Of a DNA stretch of 64,000 nt, positions 7,649 through 15,446 are shown one piece after another; the stretch's first letter is position 1; each line of letters opens with the position of its first letter. The translations under genes and the position numbers were made by a program. Location: contig JAXFOY010000015.1 in NCBI GenBank assembly GCA_034180045.1, positions 124,001-188,000 on the forward strand. The letters run 5' to 3'. The notes under the pieces are model-generated. The model worked only from the letters and a program-made list of their open reading frames with translations, had not been told where the DNA came from and searched no databases. This DNA comes from Eubacterium_B sp034180045. Lineage in GTDB: Bacteria; Bacillota; Clostridia; Peptostreptococcales; Anaerovoracaceae.

Positions 7649-10270
7649 CTACTTAAAAAACTTTTCTGCAACTGCAAAAGCCTCTTCAAGCTTTGAAATA
7701 TCCTTTGCTCCCGCTTGTGCCATGTTAGCTTTACCTCCGCCTCCGCCGCCACAAGCAGCTGCAACTTCCTTAATTATCTTTCCTGCATGAAAACCTGACT
7801 CGACTAAATCGTCACTAAGAGAAACAAGAAGTGCCGCCTTGCCGTTATTAACCGAAGCAAAGACCATGGCAACTTTATTAGTCTCCTTCTTTATATCATC
7901 TGTCAGATTTCTCAGCTCATTTACATCCATAGATTCAAACTGTTTGGTTATCAGTTTTATTCCATTGATTTCACTTGCCTCTGACAACAGTGAGTTCGCT
8001 GCATTTCCAAGCTGTGCTTTCTTAAATTCAGCAAGCTCCTGCTTAAGATTTTTGAGTTCATCGCTCATGGAAACGATTCTATGCAGAAGCTGATCCTTAT
8101 TGCATTTTAACTCAGAAGAACAATTTGAAATAAGTTCAGCCTGCTGCTTTTCCAATTCGCTTATTCCTGTAGCCGTTATTGCTTCAATCCTGCGTACTCC
8201 CGAAGCTACACCTGTTTCGGATAGAATTTTGAAGCTTCCGATTTCACCCGTATTATTAACGTGCGTACCGCCACAAAGCTCTATACTGAAATCCCCACAG
8301 CTTACCATACGAACTTTGTCTCCATACTTTTCACCGAAAAGAGCCATAGCACCTTTGTTCTTTGCCGTTTCTATATCTGTTTCCAAAGTACTTACTTCAT
8401 CAAAGCTATTAATAGCAGCATTTACAATGGTTTCCACTTCGTTAATCTGATCGCGTGTAAGCGCTTCAAAATGGTTAAAGTCAAATCTAAGACTCTTCTC
8501 TCCTACGGCAGAGCCGGCTTGTTGAATATGTTCACCGACCACCATACGAAGTGCTTTGTGTAAAAGATGAGTAGCCGTATGGTTTCTGGCAATCATATTT
8601 CTTCTAATTCTATCCACCGTGCAAACAACGGTATCTCCAAGGTTTAGGCTTCCCTCTAAAATTTCTGTTTCGTGACAAAATGCTCCATTTTCTTTACTTA
8701 CAGATTTAACTTTCGCCTTAAGTCCGTCAGCCTCGATTGTACCGGTATCAAAAATCTGTCCGCCGCTTTCGGCGTAAAAAGGTGTTTCATCAAGATAAAT
8801 TTTTACAGTTTCGCCTAAAGTTGCCTTTTCCGTCATCTTGTTTGACTTTAACATTGCCAAAACCTTGGACTTGCCTGTAAGCGTCTCATATCCTATAAAC
8901 TTTGTTTCCGATACATCTATTGAACTTACAGCCTCTTTCCATCCTTCTTCATCTTCCGATTTACGGCCGGCTCTTGCAAGTTCCTTTTGTTTTTGCATAT
9001 TTGCTTTGAATCCGTCATTGTCAGCAGTGAAGTTGTTTTCAGCCAGAATTTCTTCTGTCAGTTCAGGCGGAAATCCATATGTATCATATAGCTTGAACAT
9101 CCTTTCGCCATCAAGAACAGTCTTTCCGGAAGCCTTCATTTCATCTATATAGCCCTGAATTATATCAATTCCTTGCTGAATTGTAGTCGCAAATTTCTCC
9201 TCTTCTACAGAGATTATCTTCTTGATGAATTCCTGCTTTTCTACAAGCTCAGGATAAGCTTCACCCGATACCGTAACGACTCTATCTACCATTCCTGAAA
9301 GGAAGTTACCGCTAATACCAATTAAATTACCGTGTCTTGCGGCTCTCCGTATAAGTCTTCTCAGCACATAACCTCTTCCTTCGTTTGAAGGTATGATTCC
9401 GTCAGCAATCATAAATACCATAGATCGCAGATGATCCGTTATAATTCTCACAGATACATCCGTTTTAGCGGTACCCTCTTCCTGGTATTTGATGCCTGAA
9501 AGGTCAAGTACTCCTTGTAAAATATATCTTACCGTATCAATATCGAATATTGAAGTTACATTCTGCATGATACAGGCAATTCTTTCAAGACCCATACCTG
9601 TATCTATATTAGGGTGTTCAAGTTTACTGTAGCTTCCGTCTTCTTCTTTAGAAAATTGCGTAAATACATGGTTCCAAAACTCAACATATCTGTCACAGTC
9701 ACAGCCCGGTTTGCAATCTTCATTATCACATCCATATTCCTCGCCCCTGTCAAAATATATCTCTGAACATGGACCGCATGGACCAAGACCTATTTCCCAG
9801 AAATTATCATCTTTACCCAGTCTTACGATTCTTTCGGTAGGCATGCCGATTTGCTTCCAAATTTCTTCAGCCTCATCATCTTCTTCATAAACAGTCGCCC
9901 AAAGCTTATCCGTAGGCATCTCTAGTACTTTTGTAATAAACTCCCATCCCCATTTTAGCGACTGCTCTTTGAAATAATCACCAAAAGAGAAGTTTCCGAG
10001 CATTTCAAAAAAAGTGCCATGTCTTGAAGTAATACCTACATTTTCAATGTCTCCGGTTCTTATGCATTTTTGGCATGTCGTCATTCGTTTTGCCGGCGGT
10101 GTATCAAGACCCGCAAAATATCTTTTTAGCGGTGCCATACCTGAATTTATAATTAAAAGCGATTTATCGTTTTGTGGTATTAATGAAGCACTCTTTGCCG
10201 GATAATGCTCCTTACTTACATAAAAGTCTATAAAACTTTTTCTTATCTCGTTAAGTCCTTTTTTCTGCAA
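7649..10270 (-). CDS. alaS: Alanyl-tRNA synthetase
   Basis: Charges tRNA-Ala and edits mischarged Ser/Gly. The 873-residue protein has the class II aminoacylation core (TCQKCIRTGDIENVG, FFEMLGNFSFGDYF), the editing domain with the zinc-type HTATHLLHKALR (around residue 565) and CGGTHVNNTGEIGSF, and a C-terminal DHHA1-like domain ending in ACGGGGGGKANMAQAG. The start is TTG at 10268-10270, supported by GGAGG eight bases upstream. No T-box leader is present; the gap to the preceding phosphohexomutase is only 38 bases. Confidence 0.97.
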   Translation of the reverse strand: MQKKGLNEIRKSFIDFYVSKEHYPAKSASLIPQNDKSLLIINSGMAPLKRYFAGLDTPPAKRMTTCQKCIRTGDIENVGITSRHGTFFEMLGNFSFGDYFKEQSLKWGWEFITKVLEMPTDKLWATVYEEDDEAEEIWKQIGMPTERIVRLGKDDNFWEIGLGPCGPCSEIYFDRGEEYGCDNEDCKPGCDCDRYVEFWNHVFTQFSKEEDGSYSKLEHPNIDTGMGLERIACIMQNVTSIFDIDTVRYILQGVLDLSGIKYQEEGTAKTDVSVRIITDHLRSMVFMIADGIIPSNEGRGYVLRRLIRRAARHGNLIGISGNFLSGMVDRVVTVSGEAYPELVEKQEFIKKIISVEEEKFATTIQQGIDIIQGYIDEMKASGKTVLDGERMFKLYDTYGFPPELTEEILAENNFTADNDGFKANMQKQKELARAGRKSEDEEGWKEAVSSIDVSETKFIGYETLTGKSKVLAMLKSNKMTEKATLGETVKIYLDETPFYAESGGQIFDTGTIEADGLKAKVKSVSKENGAFCHETEILEGSLNLGDTVVCTVDRIRRNMIARNHTATHLLHKALRMVVGEHIQQAGSAVGEKSLRFDFNHFEALTRDQINEVETIVNAAINSFDEVSTLETDIETAKNKGAMALFGEKYGDKVRMVSCGDFSIELCGGTHVNNTGEIGSFKILSETGVASGVRRIEAITATGISELEKQQAELISNCSSELKCNKDQLLHRIVSMSDELKNLKQELAEFKKAQLGNAANSLLSEASEINGIKLITKQFESMDVNELRNLTDDIKKETNKVAMVFASVNNGKAALLVSLSDDLVESGFHAGKIIKEVAAACGGGGGGKANMAQAGAKDISKLEEAFAVAEKFFK

Positions 10271-10308
10271 GGTTGAATCCTCCTACTATATATGTACTTT
10301 TAAGTATA

Positions 10309-11970
10309 TCATTTTTTTTCTGTTTCGTATATATTGAAACTCTTTATGATTTCTTCAAATTTCTTGGCAATCTTAAGTTCATCAGGATTCAAATACATAT
10401 ACAATTTAATTTTCGGTTCAGTACCCGAGGGTCTGATAATAAATGTGCTTCCTGATTTTGTATGCATTTGTAAAACATCGGCGCTTGGCATTCCCGTATC
10501 ATCATAAAGATAGTCTATGCATTTATCAAAGTCCGCAATATTTTTCAAATTCCCGGCTCTGAAATACTCCATTATTTTACTTCTTTGTTGCTCGCCTTTA
10601 ATTCCCTCGAATACAAAATTTTTATTTCGCTCTATAAGCCTTCCATATGCATCGTTTATACACTTAAGTCTATCTATAAGATCCAAGCCCTCAGCCTTAT
10701 ACTGCGCCGCCATATAAGCGATGAGCATAGCCGTACTTACTGCATCCTTATCCCGAACAAATGGAGAAGCCAAAAACCCGTTACTTTCCTCAAATCCGAA
10801 AAAATAATCCGATGCGCGTCCTTTTTCAATTAAATCTGCAATTATTGCTCCTATGTACTTAAATCCCGTTAAGGTACGAATCACTCTAATTTCATTTTCT
10901 TCGGCTATTTTATCTATCAAAGGAGATGAAACTATGCTGCTTACACATATGGATGATGCTGATTTATCTTTGAATTTACATAAAAAATCAAAGAGTAAAA
11001 TTCCTATTTGATTGCCGGTAAGATTTACTTTCATACCGTCGTGAATCAATGCACATCCAAATCTGTCACAATCCGGATCTGTCGATAAAATTATATCTGC
11101 CTTGGCTTCTTCAAGTACTTCAAAAGCTTCGGTATATGCACTCATCTTTTCGGGATTTGGTGATTTACATGTAGTGAAGTTCTCGTCCGGCAGTTCTTGA
11201 GATTTGACAATGTTTATATCGTCAAAGCCGCATTCGGCAAGGACTTGTCTCACATATTTATTCCCCGTACCGTTTAAAGGTGTATATACAATGCGCAGAT
11301 TTTTTTTTGCTTCTTCGGAAACGCCTTGAGGGGAAAAAGACAGTACATCGTTTATGAACATCTTCTTTATGGAGTCGTCTAAGACCTGTACATTAGACAC
11401 ATCCACTTTCACCTCATCGAAAAAATCAAATTTTTTCTGTTCTTCAAGTATAGCCTTAAGGTCACTACCTATGATTTGATATCCATATTTACCATATACC
11501 TTATATCCGTTATATACCGATGGATTATGGCTTGCGGTTATCATAATTCCATACGAACATGACAGCTTGTCTATAGAATACGACAAAACCGGAACCGGAG
11601 TTAATTCGCTGAACAAATAGGCTTTTATTCCCATAGATGACATCAAATTCGCTGTCTCTTCCGCAAATCTACGAGAGTTTTTACGGCTGTCATAAGCTAT
11701 TACAACGGACTTATCATCACAAGTTCTGTTTATGTGACTTGCCAATGCAAGATTGCTGCGACGAATAACATAGGTATTTAATCTATTTGTTCCCACACCT
11801 AATACGCCCCTCATTCCTGATGTGCCAAAGTCGAGTTCCTTATAAAAGCTTTCGTTTATTTCATCATAGTTTCCTTTGATTGAAATAAGTTCATCCATAA
11901 GTTCAGCATCTTTGACATTATCAATCCATCGTTTATATTCGTTTAATAAATCTTTTTGAATATCCATCAT
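10309..11970 (-). CDS. Phosphoglucomutase/phosphomannomutase (alpha-D-phosphohexomutase)
   Basis: Interconverts hexose-1- and hexose-6-phosphates for cell-envelope sugar nucleotides. The 553-residue protein carries the four family blocks: phosphoserine loop TASHNPSVYNGYKVYG (around residue 143), metal-binding STDPDCDRFG (around 298), sugar-binding FGFEESNGFL (around 400) and C-terminal phosphate site RPSGTEPKIK. The length matches Firmicutes PgcA. A second ATG immediately follows the first; either could be the start after AGGTGAT. It lies between the iscU terminator and alaS and may be cotranscribed with alaS. Confidence 0.93.
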   Translation of the reverse strand: MMDIQKDLLNEYKRWIDNVKDAELMDELISIKGNYDEINESFYKELDFGTSGMRGVLGVGTNRLNTYVIRRSNLALASHINRTCDDKSVVIAYDSRKNSRRFAEETANLMSSMGIKAYLFSELTPVPVLSYSIDKLSCSYGIMITASHNPSVYNGYKVYGKYGYQIIGSDLKAILEEQKKFDFFDEVKVDVSNVQVLDDSIKKMFINDVLSFSPQGVSEEAKKNLRIVYTPLNGTGNKYVRQVLAECGFDDINIVKSQELPDENFTTCKSPNPEKMSAYTEAFEVLEEAKADIILSTDPDCDRFGCALIHDGMKVNLTGNQIGILLFDFLCKFKDKSASSICVSSIVSSPLIDKIAEENEIRVIRTLTGFKYIGAIIADLIEKGRASDYFFGFEESNGFLASPFVRDKDAVSTAMLIAYMAAQYKAEGLDLIDRLKCINDAYGRLIERNKNFVFEGIKGEQQRSKIMEYFRAGNLKNIADFDKCIDYLYDDTGMPSADVLQMHTKSGSTFIIRPSGTEPKIKLYMYLNPDELKIAKKFEEIIKSFNIYETEKK

Positions 11971-11981
11971 ATCACCTATAT

Positions 11982-12011
11982 AAAATTACGGCAGTGCGCC
12001 TGCACTGCCGT
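11982..12011 (-). terminator. Terminator after iscU
   Basis: A perfect 10-bp stem on the minus strand, ACGGCAGTGC-AGGC-GCACTGCCGT, followed by AATTTTA. It separates iscU from the phosphohexomutase gene. Confidence 0.85.
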
Positions 12012-12030
12012 TCAAATTACTGTTATAAGT

Positions 12031-12483
12031 TTATTCCTCTTCGATGTCGTGATCGTGTTCGTCTTCTTCGGCATTAGGGTCAAATCCTTCTAAAGCGGCA
12101 TAAGTTTTGTTATTTTTTTGGGCATAATCATAGATTGCCGCTTTTATTGCGTGATCAGCAAGAACAGAACAATGCACCTTAACTGCCGGAAGACCGCCCA
12201 GCTCATCCACAACATCCTTATTAGTAAGCTTGAGAGCTTCTTCTACGGTTTTCCCTATAATCATCTGAGTTGCTATGCTTGAAGAAGCAATGGCACTTCC
12301 GCAGCCAAATGTCTTAAATTTACAATCTGTAATCACATCGTTTTCGTCAACTTTAATCTGCATCTGCATCATATCTCCACATACAGGACTTCCATATGTG
12401 CCTGTCCCTGACGGATTTTCAATTTCTCCAACATTTTTGGGATTCATAAAGTTATCCATAACCGTATCATTATACAGTGCCAT
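12031..12483 (-). CDS. iscU: Iron-sulfur cluster scaffold protein IscU/NifU-N type
   Basis: Assembles Fe-S clusters from sulfur delivered by the upstream desulfurase. The 150-residue protein has the three ligand cysteines in GSPVCGDMM (Cys35), KTFGCGSAIASSS (Cys61) and VKVHCSVLADHA (near residue 104). The start at 12483 follows AAAGGAG and begins MALYNDTVMDNF; a longer in-frame start overlaps iscS. The last 15 residues form an acidic, His-containing tail (EEDEHDHDIEEE) that most scaffolds lack. The gap to iscS is two bases. Confidence 0.95.
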   Translation of the reverse strand: MALYNDTVMDNFMNPKNVGEIENPSGTGTYGSPVCGDMMQMQIKVDENDVITDCKFKTFGCGSAIASSSIATQMIIGKTVEEALKLTNKDVVDELGGLPAVKVHCSVLADHAIKAAIYDYAQKNNKTYAALEGFDPNAEEDEHDHDIEEE

Positions 12484-12485
12484 AA

Positions 12486-13655
12486 TTATTCTCCTTTCTT
12501 TGGGCTTAGAGGTGAAAGTTCTCTCAGCCACGCTACGATTTTCTTCGTACATTCTATAGTATAATCAATATCTTCTTTAGTAGTAAAATCACCTACTGAA
12601 AATCTCACCGTTCCATGTATTAACTCATCGGGAACACCCAAAGCTGCAAGAACATGAGAAGGCTTAAGAGACTTGGATGAACATGCAGAGCCTGTCGAAA
12701 TACATATTCCACATGCATCTAGCTGAATTAGTATTGATTCTCCTTCAATATATTTGAAAGTAACATTAAGGTTTCCCGGATGTCTTTCATCCATTGTGCC
12801 GTTGATGATTATATCGGGAATTTCCGCTACCATCTTTTCGGCAAGATAATCTCTCATTTCTTTAGAGTGCTTGATGTGTTCATCAAGATTATCTTTTGCC
12901 ATCTCAGCAGCCTTACCGAAGCCCACAATACCGGCAATGTTTTCCGTTCCGGCTCTCTTGCCGCTTTCTTGTCCGCCTCCGAAAATCAGATTTGTAAGTC
13001 TTGTGCCGCGTCTTATGTATAATCCGCCCACACCTTTAGGACCGTAAATCTTATGTGCGGACATTGACATAAAGTCTATATCAAGTTCCTTAACATCAAT
13101 ATGCATATTGCCTACAGCCTGAACTGCATCTGTATGAAATAATATACCGTGCTTCTTAGCTATTGCTGCAAGTTCTTTAATCGGATATATAGTACCTATC
13201 TCGTTATTAACCATCATTATGCTGATTAATATTGTACTCTCTTTGATAGCAGCTTCTAAATCCTTAGGATTCAGCTTGCCGTTTTCGTCAACTCTAAGGT
13301 AGGTTACTTCATAACCGTTTTTTTCTAAAAATTCGCAGCTGCGAAGTATGGCAGGATGCTCTGTCACTGTTGTTATAATATGGTTGCCCTTATGCTTCAG
13401 ATTATTAGCTACCCCCATCAAAACCCAGTTGTCAGATTCTGAGCCGCAGCCGGTAAAATAAACTTCATTAGGTTTGGAATTTATCAAAGCAGCCACTTGC
13501 TCTCTCGCTGTATCAAGTGCTCTTTTGGCGATAAGTCCCGGTGTATATAAACTTGAGGCATTCCCATAATTTTCAGTGAAAAACGGAAGCATCTCATTTA
13601 GTACTTCTTGCTTAACCGGTGTGGTTGCGGAATTGTCAAGATATACTTGTCTCAT
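12486..13655 (-). CDS. iscS: Cysteine desulfurase IscS/NifS
   Basis: PLP-dependent enzyme releasing sulfur from cysteine for Fe-S clusters and tRNA thiolation. The 389-residue protein shows the PLP-binding lysine in SMSAHKIYGPKGVGG (around residue 203) and the active-site cysteine loop CISTGSACSSKSLKPSHVL (around 325). The N-terminal YLDNSATTPV is the family opening. It is followed immediately by iscU. No iscR regulator or sufBCD genes are visible near it. Confidence 0.96.
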   Translation of the reverse strand: MRQVYLDNSATTPVKQEVLNEMLPFFTENYGNASSLYTPGLIAKRALDTAREQVAALINSKPNEVYFTGCGSESDNWVLMGVANNLKHKGNHIITTVTEHPAILRSCEFLEKNGYEVTYLRVDENGKLNPKDLEAAIKESTILISIMMVNNEIGTIYPIKELAAIAKKHGILFHTDAVQAVGNMHIDVKELDIDFMSMSAHKIYGPKGVGGLYIRRGTRLTNLIFGGGQESGKRAGTENIAGIVGFGKAAEMAKDNLDEHIKHSKEMRDYLAEKMVAEIPDIIINGTMDERHPGNLNVTFKYIEGESILIQLDACGICISTGSACSSKSLKPSHVLAALGVPDELIHGTVRFSVGDFTTKEDIDYTIECTKKIVAWLRELSPLSPKKGE

Positions 13656-13764
13656 ATTTTATCAGCTCCTTTTGTCTGTTTCATTAATTCTTTACTTTTT
13701 ATTTATACCTTATGTAAGTAATTTCAAACAGCATAGAAAATCTATTTTGAATCTATAGAACCAT

Positions 13765-13950
13765 CTATGATTTTTTCTTCGCATCCGGCTTGATCATATC
13801 AAGATGTGAACGAAGATTGTTCTTAAAGGAGTCTATATATTTTCGTCTCAGTTCATATTGTTCTTTTTTCTCGTCTTCAGTTAAGCCTTCATCTGTCTTG
13901 GCTTTTCTCGCAAGCTCGTTTATGCGTTTGATTTCATCATCTGTAATCAT
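13765..13950 (-). CDS. DUF896 family small protein (YnzC-like)
   Basis: A 61-residue, mainly helical charged protein beginning MITDDEIKRINELARKAK, with TEDEKKEQYELRRKYIDSF in the middle and an HLDMIKP motif near the C-terminus. This is the DUF896/YnzC signature, a two-helix hairpin family found in Firmicutes. Its function is not established; B. subtilis homologues are linked to the SOS and stress regulons. It stands alone between iscS and comEA. Confidence 0.88.
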   Translation of the reverse strand: MITDDEIKRINELARKAKTDEGLTEDEKKEQYELRRKYIDSFKNNLRSHLDMIKPDAKKKS

Positions 13951-14010
13951 TTTGTATTCTCCTAAATTTTAACTATATTATTATATCAAAGCCAAAACAC
14001 TCAATCAAGT

Positions 14011-14715
14011 TCATATAGTAATATAGGCCTTTATTTTGTCGAATTTTTTTTCGCCTATTCCTTTAACTTTCTTTATTTCATCTATTGATGCAAAATTTCC
14101 GCTTTGCCGTCTGTGTTCTATTATTCTCTTTGCCATCGCAGGTCCTATTCCTGAGATATTTTCCAGCTCTTCTTTGCTCGCTTGATTTATATTTACGAGC
14201 GGTTTTCCTGCGTTTTCCATTTCGGAATTCGTTTCCGAACTGTTGTTTTGCTGTGTAGGAATGTTCTGTTTACTTGGAATTACAATTTTTTGACCGTCCT
14301 GAACCGGTGCTGCTCTATTAATAATATCAATATTTGCCTCTTGGCTGAGACCTCCTGCCTGTTCAATTAACTGATATATTCTGGTACCCTTGTTTACCTG
14401 ATAAACACCGGGTTTTGCTATTTCACCGCTAATATCAACGGTCAGCTTGCATTCTATAACTTTGTTAGTCTTTTTATTCTTCTTTTTTGATGCAGCCTCA
14501 GCTTTATTTTCTTTTTGTTTAAGTGAACTTATAGATGTTTCAGAGTTATGTGTTTTATTATCCGGGGATTTTTCCCCATTAAGAACAAAAAACATCAAAG
14601 CGGCTAAAATCATAAAGATAATAACCGCTGTTTGAATATATTTACTATGTTTTTGTAAAAATAATTTATAGTGCTTTCCGTAATACACCAATTGCTTTAA
14701 TTTGCCTTTAATCAC
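14011..14715 (-). CDS. comEA: ComEA-like competence DNA-binding protein
   Basis: Membrane-anchored DNA receptor of natural transformation. The 234-residue protein has a short basic cytoplasmic N-terminus, one membrane segment (about residues 28-46, AVIIFMILAALMFFVL), a charged linker, an SLBB domain (about 88-145, VDISGEIAKPGVYQV) and a C-terminal double helix-hairpin-helix (VNINQASKEELENISGIGP and IDEIKKVKGIGEKKF). This is the standard ComEA order. comEB and comEC are not adjacent, so only the receptor is seen here. cinA and recA occur elsewhere in the window. Confidence 0.92.
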   Translation of the reverse strand: MIKGKLKQLVYYGKHYKLFLQKHSKYIQTAVIIFMILAALMFFVLNGEKSPDNKTHNSETSISSLKQKENKAEAASKKKNKKTNKVIECKLTVDISGEIAKPGVYQVNKGTRIYQLIEQAGGLSQEANIDIINRAAPVQDGQKIVIPSKQNIPTQQNNSSETNSEMENAGKPLVNINQASKEELENISGIGPAMAKRIIEHRRQSGNFASIDEIKKVKGIGEKKFDKIKAYITI

Positions 14716-14732
14716 TGCTTATCCCCCGTATA

Positions 14733-15446
14733 TTATTTTTCGTATACTAAGTTTACGCCGTGTGTTTGGGGAATACAAGTATTAAATCTCATAAAATCAC
14801 GCGAGACCTCAATATCGTATCTTTCTATATTAAGCTTACAGTGTTCTAAAAATGTCGTAATGACAAGCTCGGGGCTAAGATTAGAAACGCTGCCGCAGTC
14901 CAAATCGAGAATCAAAACAATTTTACCATTATGCTTTTCGGTTTTTATGCCTCGTATCTTTTCTCTAATTTCAACTTCACCAAGCTTTTTAGTCTTTTTC
15001 ATTCTCTTGAAAGCTTTTATTGTGTTCTGTGCTAAATAAGTTTCAATTCCATTTTCTATGGTTTTGATATTTTCGTCAAAATCAATAGGTAAAAAAACGC
15101 TGTACTGCGCCGAGCTTACAGCTGAAGCAAGAGAAGCTTTAGTGCCTTCTATATATCCGCATGAAATCACTTCAATTCCCATCGGCAGCGCATAATCGAG
15201 CTTTGTTAAAATATCCCGAAGTTCTATTTCCTCATAGGTATAAAACTCCAAGAGTTCCTGCCCTGATGTGTATCCTAAAGAAAGAGGCTGTGCAAAACTC
15301 ATACGAGGGTGCGGGTTGAAGCCTTTTGAGTAGTCTAGAGGTATTCCCGACTTCTTAAATGTACGCTTAAAAAGTCTCAATAAGTCAAGATGTGAAGTAT
15401 ATTTAATATAGCCCTGCTTGGTAAACTCTAAAACAAATCTATTCAT
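14733..15446 (-). CDS. Radical-SAM-linked protein, DUF2344 (TIGR03936)
   Basis: A 237-residue protein of the DUF2344 family, nearly always encoded beside or fused to a TIGR03960-type radical SAM protein, as here. The recognisable start is FTKQGYIKYTSHLDLLRLF followed by KSGIPLDYSKGFNPHPRMSF. The ATG at 15446 is preferred because AGGTGG precedes it; an upstream GTG lies inside that site. It overlaps the preceding radical SAM gene by 8 bases. The function is unknown; a role in tRNA or rRNA modification is often guessed because the cluster sits among ribosomal genes. Confidence 0.88.
   Translation of the reverse strand: MNRFVLEFTKQGYIKYTSHLDLLRLFKRTFKKSGIPLDYSKGFNPHPRMSFAQPLSLGYTSGQELLEFYTYEEIELRDILTKLDYALPMGIEVISCGYIEGTKASLASAVSSAQYSVFLPIDFDENIKTIENGIETYLAQNTIKAFKRMKKTKKLGEVEIREKIRGIKTEKHNGKIVLILDLDCGSVSNLSPELVITTFLEHCKLNIERYDIEVSRDFMRFNTCIPQTHGVNLVYEK

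Noticed and set aside
10271..10308. T-box leader of alaS
   Set aside because: Only 38 bases separate the genes and no T-box sequence or specifier hairpin is visible.
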